NCBI GenBank assembly: GCA_001650895.1
Contig: LXYH01000004.1
Location: forward strand, 62,001 to 126,000
DNA: 64,000 nucleotides
Source: Rhodobacteraceae bacterium EhC02
GTDB lineage: Bacteria; Pseudomonadota; Alphaproteobacteria; Rhodobacterales; Rhodobacteraceae
Direction of reading: 5' to 3'
The notes below the pieces were generated by a model. It was not told where the DNA came from. It did not search any database and was given only the letters and a program-made list of their open reading frames with translations. Numbering within the stretch: position 1 is the first letter of the stretch; every line of letters begins with the position of its first letter. This document shows positions 1 through 7,138 of this stretch, piece after piece. A program made the translations under genes and the position numbers.

Positions 1-883
1 CACGATAAAGGGCGCCGCTGGCAACGTGCTGATCTGCATTCTCGGAAAGCTTTTCGAGGTAATCAAGATAGATCGGCCAGTCGGAGAACCCCTCATTAAT
101 GGTCGGAAGTTCAACCCGAGAAGCCCAAACAAACAGGCGATGACCAGCGTCATGGACGACGACGTGTTCAAAACCGCAACGCAACAGCAGGTCTCGCATA
201 GCATCCGCGGATGAAACGAAAAAGTGGAAACCCGGCGAAAGAGTCGCAAGCAGAAGCAGATAATCGCTTGAAGGCAACAGCACCGAAGCACTTGGAGTCG
301 TCAAAACCAAAATGCCGTCATCGGCAAGAGCCTGCGAGATCTCCTTGATGAAGGCCTCCGGGTTCTCGACATGCTCGATCACTTCGCTGCTGTACACGTA
401 ATCAAACTTTTTACCGTGCAACTCGGCGGCCTCGGAGTAGTATTTCGGCACAATGTTGACGCCTAGTTTCTCAGCACCAACCCGACCATAGCTGCTCATT
501 TCAAGACCAACAGCTTCGCCGCCGATCATTTCCTTCCAGAAATGTGGAACAAACCCAAAACCGCAACCAATATCGAGAAGCGAGCCACTTTTCTCTTTCT
601 CCAATGAAAACAATGGTTCCAGCATTGCGCTTATTCCGGCACCATTCTGAACATAATTAAACCAATAGTTTTGCTCGAAACCTTCATAATTGTAACCAAG
701 CACAGGTTGCTCGTTTACAAAGTATGCTGTCCCGCATTTACGGCATGAATTCATACACAATTCTTGTGGATCAAAAGAGCTGGCGCCAACTCTCAAAAGT
801 GGAGAACTCTCGACGGCTCCACACATCGGGCAATGCTTTCGCAAGGCGCTAAAGTTGTGCTCACCGAATTCAATTTTAATCAT
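1..883 (-). CDS. Class I SAM-dependent methyltransferase (3' end cut by window edge)
   Basis: The gene starts at the ATG at 881-883 on the minus strand and runs off the left edge; about 294 codons are visible. The N-terminus has two CxxC pairs (CPMCG near residue 18, CRKCG near 47), a small zinc-ribbon-like region. It is followed by a Rossmann methyltransferase domain with the SAM-binding motif I LLDIGCGFGF near residue 98, an acidic motif II region (GLEMS) and a post-motif EVIEHVENP typical of Methyltransf_23-type enzymes. Such proteins often modify sugars or lipids of surface glycans, but the substrate cannot be read here. Base composition is visibly more AT-rich than the genes to the right, which suggests acquired DNA. 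The family call is firm; the role is not. Confidence 0.85.
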   Translation of the reverse strand, partial: MIKIEFGEHNFSALRKHCPMCGAVESSPLLRVGASSFDPQELCMNSCRKCGTAYFVNEQPVLGYNYEGFEQNYWFNYVQNGAGISAMLEPLFSLEKEKSGSLLDIGCGFGFVPHFWKEMIGGEAVGLEMSSYGRVGAEKLGVNIVPKYYSEAAELHGKKFDYVYSSEVIEHVENPEAFIKEISQALADDGILVLTTPSASVLLPSSDYLLLLATLSPGFHFFVSSADAMRDLLLRCGFEHVVVHDAGHRLFVWASRVELPTINEGFSDWPIYLDYLEKLSENADQHVASGALYR

Positions 884-1092
884 TTTAGTAACTCCAACCT
901 AGAGGTTTGACGCTTAGTAGCAGTCCAGTGTGCTTTTCGTTCACTGTACTGCAAGTCATTTAATCGTTTTAACTGCATCAGAGGTTATAGTCAGTAAATT
1001 AGCGCACCATTACGCCTATTTACGAACCGCATCGATCATAAACTTGATTGACTATAGACCTTTTTCTTTTTCCTCAAATCTGAACAACTCAT

Positions 1093-2901
1093 TCAGCCAT
1101 AGCTCTCTTCCGCGACCGATCGCGCCCCACCGAACTGCACGTCATGCAGCGCCTTGAACTTGCCGTCCTTGGCCAACAGTTCATCGACGGTTCCCTGTTC
1201 CAGGATCTGTCCCGCCTCGACATAGCAGATGCAATCGGCGTTCATCACGGTGGACAGGCGGTGCGCGATCACGATGGTCGTCACCCCTTCGGTGATCCGG
1301 GCCAGCGCATCGCGCACCAGGACCTCGGAATGGCTGTCCAGCGCGCTTGTCGCCTCGTCCAAAAGCAGGATCGGCGCGCGGCGCAACACGGCGCGGGCGA
1401 TCGACAGGCGCTGACGCTGTCCACCCGACAGGAAGGACCCGTTCTCGCCAATCTGGGTCTGATAGCCCTGCGGCAGCTTCTCGATGAACTCATGGGCATG
1501 GGCGATCTTCGCCGCCTCGACAACCTCGTCATCCGAGGCATCGGGCCGCGCCAGCCGCAGGTTGTCCATCACGGTGGCGGAAAACAGGAACGTGTCCTGC
1601 CCCACGAAGGCAATCTTGCTGCGCAATGACATGAACGTCGCCTTGGCGATATCCTGCCCGTCGATCAGCACGCGCCCCGCGACGGGATCGTAAAGCCGCA
1701 GGATCAGGTTCAGCAGCGTAGACTTGCCCCCGCCAGAGGGGCCGACAAGCGCCGTTGTCTTGCCGGCGGCAAAGGCTGTCGACACGCCATTCACCACGGC
1801 GGCCTTTTCATTATAGGCGAAATGCACATCCTCAAGCTGGACAGCGCCGGGCCCATCCTCGAGCGGCACCGCATCGGGATCCTCGGCCATGGTCATCGGC
1901 TGATCCAGCAGGTCATACATCATCTTGATGCCGACCATGCTGCTTTCGATGATCACCCGCATCCGCGACAGCCGCTTGGCGGGTTCATAGGCCATCAGGA
2001 AGGCCGTCACGAAGGACATCAGCTGCCCCGGCGTGCCCGGGGCCTGTCCAAAGATGTTCACGGCACTCAGGATCACGATCGAGGCGATGGCAAGCCCGGT
2101 GATGATATCCAGCAGCGGCATCGTCGCCGCCTCCAGCTGCACCATCCGGTTGGCGCGCTTTTCGACCTCGCGGACGGCCGTGTTCATCCGCGTGGACATC
2201 CGTGGTTCCAATCCGAAGGCCTTGACCACCCGCGCCCCGGTCGAGGTTTCCTGCACGACCTTGATGATCTCGCCAAGGCCGGCCATTTCCATCGCCATGA
2301 TCGCGCGCACGTTCTTCAGGATTTTCTGCAGGCCGTAAAGCGCGGCCGGCCCCACGACCAGGCTGATCAGGGACAGGAAGGGCTGCTGATAGAACATCAC
2401 CGCCACCAGTCCGATCAGCGTGAGCAGGTCCCGGATGAAGCCGGTCACGATGGTGTCGATCGCACGCCGTGCCGCCTGCGCGCTTTGGGTGACCTTCAGC
2501 AGCAGGTCCGAGGACTCGTTCATGTTGAAGAAGGCCACACCCTGCTTCAGCATACGGTCATAAAGCTGCATCTGCTTCTGTGCGACAATCCGGTTGCCGG
2601 CCCGCGCCATCAGTACCGCCTGCGCATAGAAGGCGACGCCCTTGAAGGCAAAGATCAACGCCACACCGACGCCCACCATCATCACGCGGCGTCGATCCTC
2701 GGGGGTGGAGAGCGTGTCGATGATCTCGCCCATCATCCAGGCAGACAGAGCGGTCGAGGCCGCAACCATGATCATGGCGGCCACGGCCGCCAGGTATTTC
2801 CAGCGATGTTCCGTGAAACTTTCCAGCAACAAGCGCATGAGCAGCCGATCAGCAGGCATGCGTGCCAGCAGGCGTTCGTTCCAGGGCATTTTCTGTGTCA
2901 T
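1093..2901 (-). CDS. MsbA-like ABC exporter (fused permease and ATPase)
   Basis: A 602-residue half-transporter. The N-terminal half is a six-helix ABC transmembrane domain; the C-terminal half is a nucleotide-binding domain with Walker A GPSGGGKST, signature LSGGQRQR, Walker B ILLLDEATSALD and the H-loop IAHRLST. Fused half-transporters of this type work as homodimers in the inner membrane and export lipids, glycolipids or peptides; the MsbA subfamily flips lipid A precursors. The start at 2901 (MTQKMPWNE) is preferred because the upstream in-frame extension is low in conserved character. Neighbours (a methyltransferase and a glycosyltransferase-like protein) fit a glycan or lipid substrate, but this is inference. 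Confidence 0.88.
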   Translation of the reverse strand: MTQKMPWNERLLARMPADRLLMRLLLESFTEHRWKYLAAVAAMIMVAASTALSAWMMGEIIDTLSTPEDRRRVMMVGVGVALIFAFKGVAFYAQAVLMARAGNRIVAQKQMQLYDRMLKQGVAFFNMNESSDLLLKVTQSAQAARRAIDTIVTGFIRDLLTLIGLVAVMFYQQPFLSLISLVVGPAALYGLQKILKNVRAIMAMEMAGLGEIIKVVQETSTGARVVKAFGLEPRMSTRMNTAVREVEKRANRMVQLEAATMPLLDIITGLAIASIVILSAVNIFGQAPGTPGQLMSFVTAFLMAYEPAKRLSRMRVIIESSMVGIKMMYDLLDQPMTMAEDPDAVPLEDGPGAVQLEDVHFAYNEKAAVVNGVSTAFAAGKTTALVGPSGGGKSTLLNLILRLYDPVAGRVLIDGQDIAKATFMSLRSKIAFVGQDTFLFSATVMDNLRLARPDASDDEVVEAAKIAHAHEFIEKLPQGYQTQIGENGSFLSGGQRQRLSIARAVLRRAPILLLDEATSALDSHSEVLVRDALARITEGVTTIVIAHRLSTVMNADCICYVEAGQILEQGTVDELLAKDGKFKALHDVQFGGARSVAEESYG

Positions 2902-3162
2902 GGGTCTGCTACCGATCTGTCTCGGTCCTGTTTTCTGGCCTCCCCTAGCAGCTTGGGCCAAGAGGGTCGATATGTAACTTGGCATCAGGCCTGCCATCCC
3001 GGACCCAGCCGGGCCCTTCATCGGGTCAAAAGTGCCCATCCTGCGCGCCCATTACAAGGGGCTGCACCAACACCTGCCGATACGCACCCGATCCCCCCTT
3101 CTGTACCGGCTTGAACCCGCCTATAGTCCGTCCTGACGACAGGCAGTGACGGGTGCGAGAGT

Positions 3163-4167
3163 ATGGCGAAGCGGGCAGGCAAAACCCAACCTTTCAACAT
3201 TCTCATCGTGGCCCAGCGCGGACGGCTTCAATACGAGGCGCTGCTTTTCGCGGCCAGCCTGCGCCACAGCAGCCCCGATCACGCCGCGCGGCTTTTCGTG
3301 GCGGTGCCGCAACCCGGCCCGCTCTGGCCCAATGATCCCTCTGTGATCGATGCCGATGTTCTGGCCCTGCTGGACGAGCTGGGGGCACAGGTGATCCCCT
3401 TTGAAAGCCGCCATTTCGGCGCGGCCTACCCTTATGGCAACAAGATCGAGGCGCTGTTCGCCCTGCCCAAGGACGAGCCCTTTGTTTTCTTCGACACCGA
3501 TACGCTGATCACCGGCGATCTGGGCACGGTGCCCTTCGATTTCGACCGCCCCACCGCATCCTTGCGCCGCGAGGGGACATGGCCGCAGATCGAACTTTAC
3601 GGCCCCGGCTACAGCGCGATCTGGAAATCGCTCTACGACCGCTTCGACCTTGATTTCGAAAGCTCGCTCGACCCCGCGCAGCCTGATGAATACTGGCAGA
3701 AATACCTCTATTTCAACGCGGGCTTCTTCTTCTACCGCTGCCCCCATGTCTTCGGGCAAAGGTTCCTCGACACAGCACTTGCGATCCGCGACACCCCGCC
3801 GCCCGAACTGGTCTGCCAGTCCCTTGATCCCTGGCTGGACCAGGTGGCGCTGCCGCTGGTGATCCACGGCTTCGGCGGCGGGCGCAACACCCTGCCCGGC
3901 GGCCTGCTCGACGGCGACGTCAGTTGTCACTACAGGCTCTTGCCGCTGCTCTATGCGCGCGAAAGCGACAGGGCGGTCGAAGTGCTTGAGGCGGTGAGCA
4001 CGCCCAACCGCGTCAAGCGCGTCCTCAAGGAATACGAACCCGCCAAGCGGATGATCTACCAGGGACGCGGCCAGAAGGTGCGCGAGATGTTCGACCGCGA
4101 CGCCCTGCCGCGACGCGAACAGATGATCCGCAACCAGATCAAGAAGGCAGGCTTCTGGATGCGCTGA
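3163..4167 (+). CDS. Glycosyltransferase-like protein with DxD motif, function unknown
   Basis: A 334-residue soluble protein. The N-terminus (FNILIVAQRGRLQYEALLFA) begins like a nucleotide-sugar-binding fold. Around residue 110 the segment VFFDTDTLITGDL carries a DxD pair in the position and context of the metal/nucleotide-sugar site of GT-A glycosyltransferases. A second conserved-looking block is YLYFNAGFFFY near residue 185, reminiscent of the N-A-G-F motif of GT8-type enzymes. There is no signal peptide or membrane helix. It is divergent from the ABC exporter gene, with about 260 bases between their starts. The fold call is moderate; donor and acceptor cannot be inferred. Confidence 0.6.
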   Translation: MAKRAGKTQPFNILIVAQRGRLQYEALLFAASLRHSSPDHAARLFVAVPQPGPLWPNDPSVIDADVLALLDELGAQVIPFESRHFGAAYPYGNKIEALFALPKDEPFVFFDTDTLITGDLGTVPFDFDRPTASLRREGTWPQIELYGPGYSAIWKSLYDRFDLDFESSLDPAQPDEYWQKYLYFNAGFFFYRCPHVFGQRFLDTALAIRDTPPPELVCQSLDPWLDQVALPLVIHGFGGGRNTLPGGLLDGDVSCHYRLLPLLYARESDRAVEVLEAVSTPNRVKRVLKEYEPAKRMIYQGRGQKVREMFDRDALPRREQMIRNQIKKAGFWMR

Positions 4168-4242
4168 AACGCGCGCGGCGCGCATCGCCCGGATGCGCGC
4201 CGCCGTGTATCATCGACATTGAAATCGCCCTGCAATCCGTTG

Positions 4243-4656
4243 TCAGGACGCGAAAATCCCGGTGGTGTCCGCAAAGCCCTTCACTTCGATCGGGTTGCCC
4301 GACAGGTCGCGGAAGAACATGGTCCACTGCTCGCCCGGCTGGCCTTGGAACCGCACCGAGGGCGGGATCACGAAATCGACTCCCGCATCTTCCAGCCGCT
4401 TGGCCAGAACCTTCCAGTCCGCCAGCCCCAGCACGATCCCGAAATGCGGCATCGGTACCATGTGTTCACCGACCTTGCCGGTATTGGCCGTGGCAAAGGG
4501 CGTGCCCTTGTGCAGGCTCAGCTGATGGCCGAAGAAATCGAAATCCACCCAGGTGTCGGTGCTGCGCCCCTCTTCGGCACCCATGATGCCGGAATAGAAT
4601 TCCCGTGCCGCATCCAGATCGTGAACATGAATCGCAAGATGGAAGACCGAACGCAT
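4243..4656 (-). CDS. VOC-superfamily (glyoxalase/dioxygenase-like) protein
   Basis: A 137-residue single-domain protein. The start FHLAIHVHDLDAAREFYSGIMG is the usual first beta-alpha-beta unit of the vicinal oxygen chelate fold, with a candidate metal-binding His near residue 6; later WTMFFRDLSGNPIEVKG carries the canonical C-terminal metal-ligand Glu. The ATG at 4656 is preceded by a good GGAAAGGA ribosome site on the minus strand, so longer in-frame extensions were not used. VOC proteins include glyoxalases, ring-cleaving dioxygenases and resistance proteins; the substrate is not evident. It is divergent from metY. Confidence 0.85.
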   Translation of the reverse strand: MRSVFHLAIHVHDLDAAREFYSGIMGAEEGRSTDTWVDFDFFGHQLSLHKGTPFATANTGKVGEHMVPMPHFGIVLGLADWKVLAKRLEDAGVDFVIPPSVRFQGQPGEQWTMFFRDLSGNPIEVKGFADTTGIFAS

Positions 4657-4769
4657 GCTTTTTCCTTTCCGGGCCGCTGCCCGCCTGTTGCCGCGCGCAG
4701 CACCGTTGTGATGTGGCGCGCGATGTCCTACTGATTTGCGCAATCCAATACAAAAGGGAGGAGAGTTCA

Positions 4770-6062
4770 ATGACAGATGCACCCGGCTACGGTTTCGACA
4801 CCCTGCAGATCCACGCAGGTAGCCGCCCCGACCCCGCCACAGGCGCGCGCCAGACGCCGATCTACCAGACCACGGCCTATGTGTTCCGCGACGCGGACCA
4901 TGCTGCGGCCCTCTTCAACCTGCAGGAAGTGGGCTATATCTACTCGCGCCTGACCAACCCCACCGTCGCCGTGCTTCAGGAACGCATCGCCACGCTCGAG
5001 GGTGGCGTGGGCGCGGTCTGCTGCTCTTCGGGTCATGCCGCGCAGATCATGGCGCTTTTCCCGCTGATGGCGCCGGGGCGCAACATCGTGGCCTCGACCC
5101 GGCTCTATGGCGGCACCGTCACCCAGTTCAGCCAGACCATCAAGCGCTTCGGCTGGTCCGCGAAATTCGTCGATTTCGACGATCTGGACGCGGTCAAGGC
5201 CGCCATCGACGATGACACCCGCGCCGTCTTCTGCGAGGCGATCGCCAACCCCGGCGGCTATATCACCGATCTGGACGCGATCAGCGCGATTTCCGACGCG
5301 GCCGGCGTGCCGCTCATCGTCGACAACACCTCGGCCACGCCCTATCTCTGCCGCCCGATCGACCATGGCGCGACGCTGGTCGTGCATTCGACCACCAAAT
5401 ACCTGACCGGCAACGGCACCGTCACCGGCGGCGCCGTGGTGGACAGCGGCCGCTTCGACTGGTCGGCCTCGAACAAGTTCCCCTCGCTCTCGGCGCCCGA
5501 ACCCGCCTATCACGGCCTCAAGTTCCACGAGACCTTCGGCCCGCTGGCTTTCACCTTCCACGGCATCGCCATCGGCCTGCGCGATCTGGGCATGACGATG
5601 AACCCGCAGGCGGCGCATTATACGCTGATGGGGATCGAAACCCTCAGCCTGCGGATGCAGCGCCACGTGGAGAACGCGGTGACCGTCGCTGGCTGGCTCG
5701 AGACACACCCGGCAGTGGATTACGTCACCTATGCGGGCCTGCCCTCCTCGCCCTATAACGATCGCGTGGCGCGGATCTGCCCGCGCGGTGCGGGTGGCCT
5801 CTTCACCGTGGCCCTCAAGGGCGGCTACGAGGCCTGCGTCAAGTTCGTCGACAGCCTCGAGCTTTTCAGCCATGTCGCCAACCTCGGTGACACGCGCAGC
5901 CTCGTGATCCACTCGGCCTCCACCACCCACCGCCAACTGTCCGAGGCCCAGCAGGTCGCGGCCGGCGCAGGCCCCAACGTGGTGCGCATCTCGATCGGGA
6001 TCGAGGATGCGAACGACCTGATCGCAGATCTGGACCAGGCGCTGAAGAAAGCCTCGGCCTGA
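4770..6062 (+). CDS. metY: O-acetylhomoserine aminocarboxypropyltransferase (sulfhydrylase)
   Basis: A 430-residue PLP enzyme of the Cys/Met metabolism family. It would combine O-acetylhomoserine with sulfide to give homocysteine (direct sulfhydrylation in methionine synthesis). Visible family marks are GFDTLQIHAG at the N-terminus, SGHAAQ in the cofactor-binding loop, IVDNTSATPYLCRP, and the PLP lysine in VVHSTTKYLTGNG. The length matches MetY rather than the shorter cystathionine synthases and lyases. The ATG at 4770 follows a strong AGGGAGGAG ribosome site. The gene is followed by a copy of an intergenic repeat element. The O-acetyl versus O-succinyl donor is assigned from overall resemblance, not tested. 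Confidence 0.9.
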   Translation: MTDAPGYGFDTLQIHAGSRPDPATGARQTPIYQTTAYVFRDADHAAALFNLQEVGYIYSRLTNPTVAVLQERIATLEGGVGAVCCSSGHAAQIMALFPLMAPGRNIVASTRLYGGTVTQFSQTIKRFGWSAKFVDFDDLDAVKAAIDDDTRAVFCEAIANPGGYITDLDAISAISDAAGVPLIVDNTSATPYLCRPIDHGATLVVHSTTKYLTGNGTVTGGAVVDSGRFDWSASNKFPSLSAPEPAYHGLKFHETFGPLAFTFHGIAIGLRDLGMTMNPQAAHYTLMGIETLSLRMQRHVENAVTVAGWLETHPAVDYVTYAGLPSSPYNDRVARICPRGAGGLFTVALKGGYEACVKFVDSLELFSHVANLGDTRSLVIHSASTTHRQLSEAQQVAAGAGPNVVRISIGIEDANDLIADLDQALKKASA

Positions 6063-6064
6063 AC

Positions 6065-6166
6065 GAAAACGGGGACGCCGACATGAGCGGCGCCCCCCTT
6101 CTTCTTGCCGAAAACATCCCGGGGGGGGGCGTTCAACGCAGTTGAACGTGGGGGGCAGCGCCCCCC
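6065..6166 (+). repeat. Composite 3'-end repeat element, copy A
   Basis: Just after metY lie an imperfect hairpin (6071-6098), then a head motif CTTCTTCTTGC...ACATCCC with a G-run (6098-6129), then a perfect stem GTTCAAC-GCA-GTTGAAC (6131-6147) and a second perfect stem GGGGGGC-AGC-GCCCCCC (6150-6166). The same modular order recurs at 30131-30188. It may act as a transcription end or an RNA 3'-end structure. Confidence 0.7.
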
Positions 6167-6177
6167 GCCAGCCCTGA

Positions 6178-6945
6178 CTATTCCAGTGCAAAGACCATCT
6201 GCACCGATGCGGACACACCCACCTCGCCCGCCGCGATCGGCACCGCATCGGACCGCATCGCGGCCATTTCCATCATCTGCGGTCGTGGCATGCCTCCGCC
6301 GGTTTCCGACAGGCTGATCACCGGCCCAAGGCGCACGCCCGCAGCCTCGGCAAACAGCGCGGCCTTGCGCCTTGCATCGGCCACGGCAAGGCGCCGCGCC
6401 TCGTCCATGGCGCTGTCGGGGTCCTGAAGTCCGAAGCTGACCCCGTCCAGCCGGTTGGCCCCATCGGTGACCAGCGCATCCAGCACCGGGCCCAGCGCAT
6501 CAAGGTCGCGCAGGCGAAGGTTGACGATATTGCTGGCCTCGAACCCCCAGGGGGCGGGCTGGCCCTGCGGCCCGGACCGGTCGCGCCACACGGGGGTCAG
6601 CGACAGGCCCGCGGTCTGCATGTCCCGCGCCGCGACGCCCAGAGCCTCCAGCCGCGCCAGCATGGCCGCCACGGCGTCCGACGTCATGCGCAGCGCCGTG
6701 GCGGCGACACGGTCCTGATGCGTGACACCGATCCGGACCATCGCCATGTCGGGCGCAAGATCCACGCGCCCGGTCCCGCCAACGCTCAGGGTGCGGGACG
6801 CCTCGGCAAGGCCAGCCCCTTGCGCCATGGCGGCCCCGGTCCAGGCCGGGCGCATCTCTCCGACAGAGCCGCCATGCAGCGGCGCAAGCAGCAGTGCGGC
6901 CAGTGCACCACCAGTCAGGATCATCGGTTTCGCTATCCGTCGCAT
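6178..6945 (-). CDS. SIMPL-domain (DUF541) secreted protein
   Basis: A 255-residue protein with a signal peptide (MRRIAKPMILTGGALAALLLAP, cleavage around the later AMAQG) followed by the SIMPL/DUF541 domain, recognisable by TLSVGGTGRVDLAPDMAMVRIGV and the later SVQMVFALE end. SIMPL proteins are periplasmic or outer-membrane-associated and of poorly known function; some are linked to stress or cell-envelope integrity. The ATG at 6945 has a GAAAGGA ribosome site upstream, which decides against the longer in-frame start. It is divergent from the 922-residue membrane protein gene. Confidence 0.85.
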   Translation of the reverse strand: MRRIAKPMILTGGALAALLLAPLHGGSVGEMRPAWTGAAMAQGAGLAEASRTLSVGGTGRVDLAPDMAMVRIGVTHQDRVAATALRMTSDAVAAMLARLEALGVAARDMQTAGLSLTPVWRDRSGPQGQPAPWGFEASNIVNLRLRDLDALGPVLDALVTDGANRLDGVSFGLQDPDSAMDEARRLAVADARRKAALFAEAAGVRLGPVISLSETGGGMPRPQMMEMAAMRSDAVPIAAGEVGVSASVQMVFALE

Positions 6946-7138
6946 CGGTTGTCCTTTCACGTCACGAACCCGGGCCACGGGTCCCGTGATCCAGCTTGCA
7001 CCAGCCATGCCATGCGACCAAGAGGGCGCCGCTCTCCTCAGGGGTGTTTTTCTTCCCCTCGGCAAGAAGCTGCTGTAAAACTCGGTCCAGAGCGGCAAGG
7101 ACTCCCTGTCGCTCTTTCCGAATGATAGTCAGGCGTGA

